Shown piece after piece: positions 22,487-34,154 of a DNA stretch of 64,000 nucleotides. The notes beneath the pieces were generated by a model that saw only the letters and a program-made list of their open reading frames with translations, was not told the origin of the DNA and did not search any database. This DNA is from Panicum virgatum (taxonomy: Eukaryota > Streptophyta > Magnoliopsida > Poales > Poaceae): NCBI RefSeq assembly GCF_016808335.1, contig NC_053153.1, positions 21,215,033 through 21,279,032 on the forward strand. Direction: 5' to 3'. The number at the start of each line of letters is the position of its first letter. Position 1 is the first letter of the stretch. The translations under genes and the position numbers were made by a program.

Positions 22487-22861
22487 GAGCATCTCCAAGA
22501 GTGCCCAATAAACCTCTCCAATAATCAGTTTTGGGTAAAAAGCTGAAAAACAAAGGTCCAACAGTTGCCAATATCAGTTCCCAATTTTTTCGCGTGGCCA
22601 ATAATAGAGCTATTCTGAGCCAAATTTAGACATGCTCTATGCACTCCCAATCCCTCGGTGAGAAAAAAAAGGCCATGTGGAAGAAAGATAGAGGGGCGAG
22701 GGTGCCTTTTTTTCACGAGAAATGGAACTGCTAGCCCAGCTTACGTTAGTGTTTTAAGGCACTGTTGGAGAGTTTGGTATTTTTGATACCCAAAATCCTT
22801 TTAGTAAGGTCCCAATATAGATTTATTGGAAGTAAAAAATTGGGCACTCTTAGAGATGCTC
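22487..22861. mobile_element. Tourist-like MITE with TTA duplication
   Basis: This 375-bp element has inverted ends GAGCATCTCCAAGAGTGCCC and, from the right, GAGCATCTCTAAGAGTGCCC. A perfect TTA duplication flanks it (22484-22486, 22862-22864). Non-coding. Confidence 0.9.
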
Positions 22862-22864
22862 TTA

Positions 22865-24060
22865 TGCCGCTTCGCTCATATTGCCTTCTCTGAATTCAAG
22901 CGGAAAATTTTTGTCTGCCCTAATATTTGGAACAGCAGATTACACGAAGAACCAGATGAACAAACTAAAGCTGGCAAAGGGTGCGTAGCAGGATGCGCTG
23001 TTCTTCTCGGAGTGGTGTGTGTCAGCGTGCGAAAGGGAGGGGAGAGGATACACCAGCTGATTGAGACGGGCAACCACCCCCGTGCCGTGCGGCCGTTCCC
23101 GGGGAGGATATTTATCGCGCGCTGTTGGAGCTCGAGCTGTCGCAGAAGGGAGGCGCAGCTCACTGGTAGGTGGGCCCGCGCGCGGACTGTGCTTCTTCAA
23201 CCTCGAGCCAGCGATGGTGGTTGGCGCCGGGGTTAGGGTAGGGGGGTGGCCGGGGTCCGAGGGGTGGTTGGTGAGCGGCGCGGCCGCCGGCGAGGTCGCC
23301 GGCGGCCAGGGTGGTGGAGGGCGGCGGCGGACTTAGGATCTAGGGTTGCTGGGGGTGGCGGCGGCGGCGGTGAAGGGCTCCATGGCCACCGGACCTAGAA
23401 GAGAAGGTGGTGGGGGGAGGAATCGATCGGCGGTGGACGGTGGTGTGTGGGCGGGCGGTGAGGCGGCGTTCCGTGCCGCCGGCCGGGGTGGTGGGCGCCG
23501 GCGGCCGGGCCAGGTCCCGGGCGGGGGCGTGGCACCGGAGAGGTTAGGGGAGGGCGGGGACGCGCCGGCGGGGGCGGAGGACGAAAGGGCGGGGACGGAG
23601 GACGCGGGGCGGGGGCGGAGGATGCTTCTGCGATGGGATTAGGGGAAATCACTAAAAGTGATAAATAGACACCCCCGCCGTTCCGGCTCCTACGCGCGTT
23701 TAGTGGCCAGTTCTATTTATCGCGCGAATTGGATTCGACCTATCGCAGACGCAGAAGACTTCCCGATTCCACTCTGGCCACTTCCGAGCTTTTATGCGTG
23801 CAGGTTCGATGATAGCCCCTATGGACTATGGCCCACGAGGAGTGCACGTCGTGCAGCCACTCCAACGCAAGGGAGGCGCGAGAACACATGACCATTTGTC
23901 GGTCAGAAAATGGTTTGGAATCCCAATCTTCAACACAAATATCCTTATAGAAAATTTATCTATTTTTGAAAAGTGTTTGCACCATATTATCGTGCGCAAT
24001 TAATACAAGAAAACAAGATCATACATGAATATATTTTGATTTTTTATGCATTTAGATTTT
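22865..24060. other. GC-rich region without a supported gene
   Basis: Positions 23150-23640 are very G-rich and give long but low-complexity Gly/Arg frames with no domain. A motif ATTTATCGCGCG followed by a TCGCAGA motif occurs at 23110 and again at 23715. It may be promoter-like or transposon-end sequence. No gene is called. Confidence 0.4.
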
Positions 24061-24670
24061 TTAGTTTACAATAAACCATCAAAATAATTTTTTTGTTCTT
24101 GGAACATTTTTTGTTGGATATTCTTATTTCATACTTGGAATCATATTCATTCTTTTCATTTATTATTCTTAAGTTTATTTTTCTTCATTGGTTGTTTTCT
24201 TTTTTTTTCTTTCTTCTTTTGTCTCCTTGGCTAGCAGCCATCGACCAATGAAAGTGTTGCATTGATTCTTATGTAAAATTTGAGTAAGCAAACACAGTTC
24301 AAAAGATGATTGTCCAAATCAAATTTTGATTACAACGTTGTATTTCTTATGACAAGATCTTCAAAACAAGGCTGCATTTAATTATACTTCGATAATATTT
24401 TTCTATGTCATTATTTGTTCCAAAAAAGTTTATTTTGCTAGGAACATTTTATTTTGTTATTGGAACATTTGTTTTGTTCCAAGAAGAATTTCTATTTTTG
24501 CTAAGAACCTTTTGTTTTGTTGGAACATGTGCGTGTCTTCTGAACATTTTAAAAAGTTCAAAACTTTTTTCTGAACATTCCTGGCAATTATCCAGAACAT
24601 TGTGAGTTGTTCTCACACATTTTTCATTTCACAATATAACGGAACATTTTGAAATGTTTTCAAACAAATT

Positions 24671-25985
24671 TGTCGGTACCCTGTAGCAGGGATACCCACT
24701 CCTACTGCAGCAAGGCAGGACCCGTATAGTTATCCGTAACTACGCGCAAAGAATGGAGCAGCCAGGCCCCACGGGCTAGGCCCATTCCTCACCAGACCAA
24801 TGGCCCCGGACCCGTTCCCCGCCTGGGGATGGGTCCGGAGACGCCACGTGCCCCTAAGGAAGGGAAGCCCCATGTTGACAGCCGAGGCCTTGGACCCCCA
24901 TAGGGGGTCCGGGACCTCCTGCGTCCATCCGGACCTCCCCATACTGCGTGGAGGTCCAGAGCCGCCACGTGTCCCGGAGGCACGGGTTCGAGCGCGAGCC
25001 TTCCGCTGGAAGACTCGCCCACCCACTGCATTTAATGCTGGTGGTTGAGGCGTGCTTTGCCACCACAGCACGCGGGGCAGGCTTTGTCAGGCCCCACTGT
25101 GCATCGCGTGTTACCAAGATACACAGTGCAGCCGCACCCGTGCAGGGCCCGTCCTCCGCATTAATTGGATACGACGGCTCGGCGCTTTTCCATCATGCCA
25201 CCTACGCCGCAAGCTACACGACCCGTTCAGCTACGTGGCAGGCGACGCCGCTGGCTACGACTGGCGCCGTTCCGACAAGACAGCGCCTGGACATGCTGAA
25301 CGGGGGACTCCAAGAGCGGGCAAAGATATCCGGAGAAAGATCTCATTTGCCTGCGACGCCATAATGTATGGACAGTACGTTATTTTATACTACATCATTG
25401 GGCCCACTTGTCGGGGACCCAACAGCCATGTACGCGCCTCCCTTGAGATATAAAAGGGAGGCGCTCGCTGTGCGCTACAGGCTCGAACGACACACAGCAC
25501 ACAAGCTCGTTTGAACTCTCAAGAGGAAAGGCAATACAACACATAGTGGACGTAGGGTATTACGCTCCGGCGGCCCGAACCACTCTAAATCTTGCTGTGT
25601 TCATCGTATTCTTGACTGAGATCGAACTAGGACTAGCTAACCCCCGAGTACACACCCTCAGGGCTAGGGCGGGTGCCTTCCGCCACCCGACTGTGGTTTG
25701 CAGCACCACGACATTTGGCGCGCCAGGTAGGGGGCCTTTAGCTGGTCGCAGTTCATCTCTTCTTCGTCCCCATGGTTCGTGTGGACAACGTAGAGATGAC
25801 GGAGGGTGTGGCGTCCTCCACGCCACACGCCTCTCGTGTTCCTGCTCCAGGGGCAACTGTGCCTGCGGAGCAGCCACCGTCGGCGGCGAGGCACGCTGCT
25901 CGCCGGCAAGAGTCAGGGCGCCCATCAAGGGCCCCCTCACAAGCTGCGAGCGGCGGAGCGCTGGCGGCGGCTAGGGGGTTGCTTC
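24671..25985 (+). mobile_element. Gypsy-type LTR with truncated leader and gag start
   Basis: An LTR runs from TGTCGGTACC (24671) to CACGACA (25713), about 1043 bp, with a TATAAAAGG box at 25449. It is followed by a primer-site-like TTTGGCGCGCCAGGTAGGGG. An open frame starting at 25772 looks like the first part of gag (Ala/Pro/Arg-rich) and is cut off near 25985 where the AT-rich array resumes. No second LTR or pol was found, so only the 5' end remains. Confidence 0.75.
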
Positions 25986-25995
25986 GCAACCCCCT
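25971..25995. repeat. Perfect 11-bp-stem hairpin at the Gypsy/array junction
   Basis: TAGGGGGTTGC, loop TTC, GCAACCCCCTA lies exactly where the truncated Gypsy sequence meets the AT-rich array. Confidence 0.85.
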
Positions 25996-27680
25996 AATGG
26001 AACATTCTGAAATGTTTCCAAACAAATTCTTCAGGAACAATTTAAAACGTTCAAACTTTTTTCGAACATTTCTAGCAATTATCCAGAACAATGTGAGTTG
26101 TTCTCAAACATTTTCACTACATTTTGAAATGTTTACAAACTTGTTCGTGAACTTTTTGAATGTTTAGGAACATTTTGAAAAGTTCTAATGGAATATTTTG
26201 AAGTGTTTCCAAACCAATTCTTTAAAAACATTTTAAAAAGTTCAAAACTTTTTTCGATCATTTCTAGCTATTATCCAAAACATTGTGAGTTGTTTTCAAA
26301 TATTTTTCACTTGACACTTTGAAATGTTCACAAACTTGTTTGGGAACTTTTTGAATGTTTAGGAGCATTTTAAAAAGTTTTGTTTAGGAACACTTTAAAA
26401 AGTTCTCAAATTTTCTTTTTCCAACATTTTTAGGAATGCTCATGAACACTCTGAAATGTTATTGAACAAATTTGGAATATTTGACGTACACATTTTTTAA
26501 AAGTTTTTTGATAAACAAGCCCAACGGAACAATCTGAAATGTTTCCAAACAAATTTTGAATTTTTAGGAACTTTTAAAAATGTTCGCAAAACCAAATCAA
26601 ATCTAGAACACTTTTGAAAACATCTTAATGTTCCGGAACATTTCTAAAAACCGTCTTAATGTTCCCGAACACTCTTGAATGTTTCCCAAAACCAAATCAA
26701 ATCTTAATGTTTCTGAATATCTCAAAATGTTCTGGAACAAAACTAAATGTTTCGGAACACTCTGAACTGTTTCCAAACAAATATGCAATGTTTAGAAAGT
26801 TTCGAACATTTTGAAATGAACATAAATCCAAAATATTTTTGGGAAACTTTTTAGTTACCAATTTCTTCAAACCAATTTGAAAATGTTTTCAAAACTTTGT
26901 CACATTGTAAAGTGTTTAACATTTGAAAAAACTAACGCCTGATGCTTCTGCGATGGAGTTTCTAAAACTTTTTTATAAACAATTTGAATAGTTGGCTGAT
27001 CATTTTTTGTGAACTTTTTGGGGTAAACATTTTTTTTGGAACACTCTGAAATGTTTCCAAACAACAATTCTGGAATGTTTAGGAACATTTTATGAAGTGC
27101 AAAACATTTCTTGGGAACATTTTGGTTATACATTTATTCGGAACACTTACAATTATTCTCAAACAAATTTGGAATTTTTGAAATTTTTTATAAACAATAT
27201 GAATTTTTGGCTGATAATTTTTTGGGGGTCTTTTTGGGTAAACATTTTGTTCGGAACACTCTGAAATGTTTCAAATAATTCTGCAACATTTTGAAACATT
27301 TTTCTGGAATGTTTGCTAACATTTAAAAAGTGCAAAACACTTTTTGTGAGTATTTTGTTTACCATTTTATTGGGAACACTTTGACTGGTTCTCAAAGAAA
27401 TTTCCTTTGGCTTGTTCAGAAATAAAGAAACAACAAAGAAAGAAAGAAATAAACAAAGAATGGCAGGCCTCCAATTAATGTTCGCATGCAACGTCGACAC
27501 CCGTTCTGGAACGTAAAGAAATAAACAATTCTGGAATTAACATTTACATCCAGTTAGTTTAATGGGCCTCCAGTTCCGCGTCTGTTCGAGCGCACCAGCT
27601 CGCGCGCGTCGCGACCGCCGTCTCCGTTTCTGCGACATATTGACTTCAAATCGCAGTGCGCGATAGATAGACGCCCCCGC

Positions 27681-28016
27681 GTTTAGTTGCCCGAAAATTT
27701 TAGGCAAATTTTTTTTGGACTTTTACAACACTAATTAGGAGTATTAAATATAGACTAATTATAAAACTAATTACACCGAGGAGTGGGAAATCACGAGACG
27801 AATCTACTAAATCTAATTAATTCATCATTAGAGATCGTTTGTTGTAGCATGATATTATCTAATCATTGTATAATTAGGTTCATTACATTCGTCTCGCGAT
27901 TTCACCGGAATTTATGAAATGTATTTTGTCAATTATCCACATTTAATATTAATAATTAGTGGTCAAACGTTCGAAGTCAGTATAGCGTAGAAAAAGTTTT
28001 GGGACACTAAATGATG
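27681..28016. mobile_element. MITE of the ATTCGTCTCGCGA family
   Basis: The ends are inverted: left TTTAGTTGCCCGAAAATTTT and, from the right, TTTAGTGTCCCAAAACTTTT. The core contains CATTACATTCGTCTCGCGATTT. Boundaries are approximate and no duplication was identified. Confidence 0.65.
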
Positions 28017-29784
28017 GTTGTGAACATGTTGGTTTCGTTGTACAGTGACCTCGTTCAGCTGGCACAAGCTAATGATCTGCTTCGCCTGTTCCATCCCCTC
28101 TACGTTTTTGCAGAACTTCCATGATTGGTACTGCAAATGGGGAATTCGTGGGCGATGCTCCTGCCTCTGACGCCGTTTGAAGACGTTGCGCTGCTCCTGT
28201 ATATTTCTTTATTTCCATGCTGTTTGTGTGCTTTAGAGGTAACTGCAGCTGCTAGTTCAGATCAAGTCGTTACAAGAAATGGTACTATCTCCGGTGGTAC
28301 CGATGCAGGTCGGCCGTGAAGTACGTTTCCCAGGCCTCAGTCGTGGTAGGAATGAATTATTGGTGGTGGCGAGCAAGGATTGTTCTGGTCACATAATAAC
28401 TAATTGGCTCTAGTGACTCTTGTATTATAGATGCAGATTGCTCCTAGCTAATAGAATCCCTGAAACGGGATATCCAAGCGTGCCAGAAACTCGCGGCGAG
28501 TCCGTACTCTGCGACGAGTGCATACTGCATACTAGGAGGTGTTTGTGTACGGGCCCAAACACAACAACCACATGGCGATTATAGAATCCGATGAGATCAA
28601 AAGGCACACAAAAGGGGGAAAAAACTGAGCACACTTGTTGTGTGCTTTCAAAGAGCAAATTCATCATCAATCAAATTCTCAAATGAGTTGAGCTAACCAC
28701 ACATGCCGTGTGGAATTATTAGACTTGAGACGAACTCCCGGGTACTATGCTCCGAGAAGTACTGCCTCCTGGGCTGGCTTTCGGCCCGAACACGGCCCAC
28801 AAAGATGCGCGCCCGGGTGGATCCCAGCTGTATTAAGCCCACACGCGCGGTTCGGTGGCCCGTCATGCACTCATGCATAGCTGCCGCCTATCATGGTTGC
28901 ACGCCCGATCCGCCGGCTCACTGAGTCACTGCATGCAGTGTGCGCAGGTAAACCTCCCGGCTGCCGGCTCTGCTCCCGCTGACCGCCGACTACGTACTCG
29001 AACGCGTCGGCTAATTACATGCATGCTGCGTCTTGTCTTTGACCGGTGATCTGGGAAACCCCAGCAGAGCTAGCTTAGGTCATGCAAACGTACGTATATT
29101 CACGCGTGTGTGTGATCAGGCATCACGTGTGCAGTCGCGCACAGTGCACGTGACAGACAAGCTTGCTGGGTCCTTGCACTTTCACCGATCACTTCATTCT
29201 ACTCGTGAGGACGACGGTGCAGGGCCGCGTGATGATCGATGCATGATGACGATTGACGAAGGTGGCCCCGTGCGCGGCGTTACGTTCCATTTACACACAC
29301 AAGATACTGGTCCGGACCCGGTCGTCCTTCATGGAGTCCGTGTCCGTCTCGTCTACGGTATAGAACGCGTACGCGTACGTACTACTCCGTAGAGTATATA
29401 ACTGCGCGGCCTCGCGGTGCGGACGCGCGTCATGTCTCAGCCCCCCCCCCCCCCCCCCCCCCTCGACGCGCGCCACTGATCTCTTCTCGCGTACCGCGCA
29501 CGCAAGACAGACAGACTGTGTCTCCGATCGGACTCCCACTCCAATCCTCGCCTCGCCTGCACAACCACCGCTTGCAATGCATCATCGTAGCTACTTTGAT
29601 TAGTACCACACCGAGAAGATTGAGCGACAAACGCGGGTTCATCTACGCGCCGCTCCGGACATCCCTCGCCGGGCATGTGGCGGTGCCCAGTCATCCCCAG
29701 CCTTGGGGGGCAAAGGTGCTGGCTCGGCGGGGAGGAGAGCTCGTCGACTGGATCCGACATCTTCGGCTCACTGCAGCAAAGGCT
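28017..29784. other. Intergenic region, no supported gene
   Basis: A short exon-like frame after TTTTTGCAG at 28113 ends at 28182, but it has no recognisable domain and no partner exon. Positions 28690-29500 are GC-richer, with many restriction-site-like palindromes, and resemble upstream sequence. No gene is called. Confidence 0.45.
29441..29462. repeat. Poly-C homopolymer run
   Basis: About 22 consecutive C residues. Confidence 0.95.
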
Positions 29785-29862
29785 GGTGTGACGGTTCTGA
29801 CCGTAAATCCGGTGTGACGGTTTCGATCGTAAATCTGGTGTGACGGTTCTGATCGTAAATCC
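29785..29862. repeat. Three 26-bp tandem repeats
   Basis: Units start at 29785, 29811 and 29837, each beginning GGTGTGACGGTT and ending in CGTAAATC plus one base. Only a few substitutions separate them. Confidence 0.9.
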
Positions 29863-29985
29863 GGTTGCTGTACGCGGGAGGTGGCTCGCTCCATCAAGGG
29901 CTCGCTCTCCACGAACCACCACCTTTTGTTTCTTTTTTATTGCTCGCCATGGCGCCACACAAACGTATTAGAGCAGTCATTTCAA

Positions 29986-30119
29986 CAGAAAATAATAGAC
30001 TTACTATGACAGTGTGCTAATAATAACCCCCTTAAGAACATGTAGAATGAGCCAGAAAATAATAGACTTACTATGACAGTGTGCTAATAATAACCCCCTT
30101 AAGAACATGTAGAATGAGC
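29986..30119. repeat. Perfect 67-bp tandem duplication
   Basis: Two identical 67-bp units (29986-30052 and 30053-30119), each starting CAGAAAATAATAGACTTACT. Identity indicates a very recent event or an assembly artefact. Confidence 0.95.
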
Positions 30120-30517
30120 CCTGTTTTTCGAATGATTTCTCACAATCTTAGATGTATCTTCCCAAACAGAAGCTAGACCACCTCACAAACTTGTTATCTT
30201 TGAAGCGAATAGGCAAAATCTTTTTTTATATCATGCCTTGACGTCACGTGTTAGCATGTGATAATTTTTTTATCCTGTGTCACATTTGATTTCAAATTAA
30301 TATGTAAAACTATTTATGCCACATATATCCCATAACACGTCAGGAAAAAACCCAAAGTTTTGAAGATAGCTTTGTAAAGGACTAAAATACTATCTTATCT
30401 CCCGTGCCACTTCTCCACATTGACAAAAAATAACATTATAAAATTCCGCAAAATTTGAAAATAAAAAAGTTCAACTGATGATGGCTGGAAAATGAATGAT
30501 ATCATAGTCTTTTCGCT

Positions 30518-30715
30518 GAACATATTACAGATGCAGACACTTAATATACATGCACGCAGTCACGCATACGAATACAATTACTCAGCCCTACCCCTGTGAG
30601 CATCTCTGAGAGATTGAGCCGAATGTGAGAACGTATGTTAAGTCAAGAACTCGAACTCAGGTGGCAGATCCATCACAAGAAATCTCACCAGCTAAGCTAC
30701 ACTTAATACGCATTG
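30518..30715 (-). mobile_element. tRNA-derived SINE
   Basis: On the minus strand an A box TAGCTTAGCTGG (30699-30688) and a B box with AGTTCGAGTTC (30658-30645) are spaced as in tRNA-derived Pol III promoters. The downstream body contains the GGGGTAGGG...GTATGCGTG...TGTCTGCATCTGTAAT pattern I associate with grass SINE 3' ends. End coordinates are approximate. Confidence 0.65.
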
Positions 30716-30943
30716 ATGTTTAGGGCTAGAAATGTGCCTAGTAGAAAAGGAGCACGATACCTTTCAATATTTGATAAATGTCTTGCCATTCTTTAAAAAA
30801 ATATACTACAGCTTTTATTCCATATAGTATCATGGCATACAGAATAAAGCAATGAGCCACAACTACTAATCTCTCTATCCATACAAGGCATGTACGTACC
30901 GTACCATACTGTACAGAGACCAGACACAACCATCAAGGGACAC

Positions 30944-31565
30944 TCACTCCTCAGACCAGGTGATGTCCACCATGCCGACGCTCTGGTCGAGCCCCAGGGC
31001 GTCCCAGACCGCCGGCGATGCGTCGACGATGTTGTTGTCGCAGGGCGGCTCGAAGTTGTGCTTGTCGTTGCAGCCGTGCGTCGACGATGTTGTTGTCGCA
31101 GGGCGGCTCGAAGTTGTGCTAGTCGTCGCAGCCGTGCACAGAGTCGCACTCGTCCACCACCTTGGCGTACACGGAGTTGCCATTCGCAGAGATCTTGATG
31201 CGGTGGCCGCAGCGCGCCATGTTGCTGAACCACCCCGTGGAGAGCGCCACCACCTTCTCCTCGTCGCTGTGGTAGGCGTTGTCGCACTCCGACGGGCCGC
31301 CGCCATCCCTGCCCTTCTCGAAGCTGTTGAGCGTCAGCACAGCCTTGGTGCTCGCGGTCACCGGCGGCGAGCACCGGTACTGCGGGTACATCTTGCCGTC
31401 CTCGCAGCAGTCCGGGTCGTTGCTTTTCTCGCAGTTGCCGGACCTTCCCGGGAGGTAGCCGCTGGCGCGGCACACGCCAAGGCGGAGGGAGGACGCCTTG
31501 TGGGAGGCGGAGAGCGCGATCAGGAGGAAGATCGCCATGGTGGCTACAGCTCTGGGTGTCGCCAT
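30944..31565 (-). pseudogene. Kiwellin / ripening-related protein, frame-broken
   Basis: The ATG at 31565 opens 148 residues: a signal peptide (about 1-26), a Cys-rich N-terminal segment with CRASGYLPG and [10 protein letters not shown], and the double-psi barrel segment with [32 protein letters not shown] and VVDECDS. Translation stops with TAG at 31119-31121. The missing last part ([10 protein letters not shown]... ending in DITWSEE) is present further down to 30944 in another frame. The cause is a 58-bp tandem duplication (units starting at 31021 and 31079 on the plus strand); 58 is not a multiple of three, and the first-read copy also carries AAG-to-TAG. Kiwellins are secreted plant proteins, and a maize member binds a smut chorismate mutase effector. 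A truncated secreted product is possible. Confidence 0.9.
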
Positions 31566-31664
31566 CTTTGCTTCCCTGAGAAATGGAATGCTCAAGCTCT
31601 CTCTGTTTCTCTTATTTCCTGTACTCTGGTTTGCTTGATGCTTTGAGATTTTTCGTGCATGAGA

Positions 31665-31671
31665 TTATATA
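31665..31671 (-). promoter_or_regulatory. TATA box of the kiwellin gene
   Basis: TATATAA on the minus strand lies about 100 bp before the ATG. Only about 20 bp beyond it the sequence changes to MAPR pseudogene, so the distal promoter is absent. Confidence 0.6.
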
Positions 31672-31690
31672 GTGATCTTTCCTCTTGTTT

Positions 31691-32565
31691 AAATGAAAAG
31701 GTGAACCTCTCTCACCTCGGATGCAACGGTGCTCGCCTGCTCGGTATGCAAGATCTATTATTGAACGCCAATCCACATAGCATGCTTAAAGTTGATTTTG
31801 GGGTTGACTAACTGAACTGATGCACCTCGCAAAAAAAAAAACTGAACTTGATGCACATAGCCAGCCGCATGCCAGTCCACAATTGATTTGGGATTTATAT
31901 GTGAAAGTACGTGTGGAGGATGGCTTACCAGTAATTCCTTTTGCGTTACCAGGAATCTGAAGCTTGCAAATTTGTCCTCCTAGATATCATAATTGTGGTC
32001 AATTATACTTGATATACAAAATTATCTGTAATATATGCAGCAATTTAGGATTATCCGAAACGAAGTACATACTATCTACTGGGCTTCTACAGAATATGTC
32101 CAGTACTATGGGCCAAAAACTTACTGGTCCATTTTTTGCTTAGTGATAACTATCTCAGTCTAAATGACATGTCTTAATTGTTCCTGTTTGGATGGAATCA
32201 TGATTTTCATAGTTCCATGTGGTTCACCTGAAATCTTTGGAGAGTCGCAATTCTTATGGCCTTCCTCTGATCTCACTGCAAGAACCTGTGACTGTGAGGC
32301 CGTGGCTTCTTCTCTGAAAACTCTAGCGGTGCCGGTGCGCTCTCTGTATGTGTGCCATGCGAGTAACATGCACATGGACTGGTCTTAGCATTGGACACCT
32401 AGGTTATTTGTATTAATTTCAGACAATTGAAGGTTTTCAGTCACCTTGTCTCATCAAATATGATATCTGTACTTTACTGTGCATGACAGTGTAATACATC
32501 GTGTTGTGATCAAGTTGCGTGAATTTTCACTATTTGCATCTTAGTTTTCACTTCTGCAGGATGTT
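31691..32565 (+). pseudogene. Decayed MAPR copy B, piece 2
   Basis: This matches 16978-18080 of copy A, including the AAATGAAAAGGTGAACC start and CTTGCAAATTTGTCCTCC. It reaches the acceptor and first bases of exon 3 (CTTCTGCAGGATGTT), where the Sirevirus begins. Copy A has about 150 extra bases near 17820-17980 that are absent here. Confidence 0.85.
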
Positions 32566-34154
32566 TGAGGGACCGAAGCCGGCGATCAGAGGGGGTGAAT
32601 GGGAGCCGATCAAAATTTCTTCCGAAATTCAAACCGTCGGCCTATATTCCAAAAATCACCCAAGGCCTCAAGCGTTCTGGCCAAAGTTTGGAATAGCTAT
32701 GGAAAAGCTAAACCAACACAAAAGGCCTCGAACGAGCGAGTGAAACACGAAGCAAATCGGAAGCGAATTGGGAAAACTGCAGAACTGATCTGCCAGGACT
32801 GGTCTGACCGGTGCACATGACCGGTCTATCCGGTCGTGGCTGTTCAAAAACTGGCAGACCGGTCTGACCGGTCTTGCCTACCGGTCTGACCGGTGGCACC
32901 CAGAAAACCCCCGAAAACTTGGATTCAAACGATGAATCTCAATCAAACGACCACGAGAATCGATGAAACTTGGGGAATAGCTTTGCCCCTACCCCGTGAA
33001 CATAACCCTAAAAGATCTCGTCCTAAAGATCAACAAATCCTGAGAATTCGAGGGGAGATCAAGAGAGATTGGGGTTTTCTCAAAAATTCAAGAACTCCAA
33101 TTCTGAAGAGCTCGTGATTCCAGAGGGTTTAGGACGAAGCTAGGAGCACGGGAATCACTCCAAAGAGCTCTACGAAATGTCGCAATCAAGTGCATCAAAA
33201 TCGAAACAAAAATCCATCACAAAAAGCACAAGAGGGACAGAATTGGATTGATTCAAAAGCCCAGAGGGCACAATGAGGATGGGGCCTCCTTTCCCAATCA
33301 AATCCAATACAAAGTCTCACAAATCCATGGACAAATCCTACTCTAAAGAGAGGAACGGAGGGAGAGGAACACAGGGGTGGCGGTCTGGAGAACAGAAGAG
33401 CCCACGAACAGATTACAAAAGCCGCAATTAACCTAACACAAGTGAAGGGGTATTTATACCCGCGGGACCGGTCAGACCGATGCCAGGGACCGGTCAGACC
33501 GGTTGGCCTGCAGCACCCCCTGTACACGATCTCATCCGACGGCCGAGGCTCTTTCTTCGAAACGAAGTCTTCTCCGCGATGCCGCCGTCTTGATGAAGAT
33601 CCAGTCCGCAGTTTTTGAGGGTCCGCGAAACCCGGGTAGGTGGCCGGTTTTGAGAAAACCGCCAAAACCTCACGCGCGGGAAGATTCCCGCCTCCACGCC
33701 GTTGCCCTAGACGACGTTCCCGCCTCGGCCTTCTGACGGCCCTAGACGCCGCCCGACGCCCGTCACCTCCTCGCCCGCAGCGAGGCCCTAGACGCCGTCG
33801 ACGCCCGTCACCTCCGTCAGTCCCGAGACCGACGCCCGTGCCTCCACGACTTGGCGTCTTCAACTGCCGTCCGCCTCCTTGGTTTTGTGGCGCAAACCAA
33901 GAAACCCGCCTTCCGTCGCCGCTTGCGCCCTCGATCCAGGAGTGGACGCCACAGCTGCCACTCGGTCCGAGCTCCGGTCCCGGCTGCCCTTCACCGCCGT
34001 CCACCGCACGGTCCATCGGCCACAGCACCTCCACGGCAGCTCCCCGTCGACACTCGACGCCCGTGTACCTGCAATCCAAAGACCAAGCGCACGATCACAC
34101 CGCACGGTTGACAATTCACTCATCACAGGCAGGATAGAGTACTCTCGTTCCTCA
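32566..34154 (-). repeat. 3' LTR of the Sirevirus
   Basis: 1589 bp, TG...CA ends. It contains palindromic GACCGGTCTGACCGGTC at 32857-32873 and ACCGGTCTGACCGGTG at 32880-32895, and one more CCGGTCAGACCGG pair near 33465-33502. Confidence 0.9.

Larger units (their letters stand above)
24061..27480. repeat. AT-rich array of GAACATTTTGAAATGTT repeats
   Basis: Short near-palindromes of the type GAACATTTTGAAATGTTTCC recur throughout, many with the pattern TTTAGGAACATTTTAAAAAGTTC. A longer direct repeat is visible: the segment around ATCCAGAACAATGTGAGTTG at 26081 recurs at 26273, a period of about 192 bp, and a third copy lies near 24590. The array is interrupted by the Gypsy LTR at 24671-25985. 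No coding sequence. It could be a decayed minisatellite or the subterminal repeats of a large DNA transposon. Confidence 0.75.

Noticed and set aside
23061..23652. Gly/Arg-rich frames in G-rich DNA
   Set aside because: Low complexity, present in several registers, no known domain.
28095..28182. Possible terminal exon after TTTTTGCAG
   Set aside because: Only about 23 codons, no partner exon and no recognisable family.
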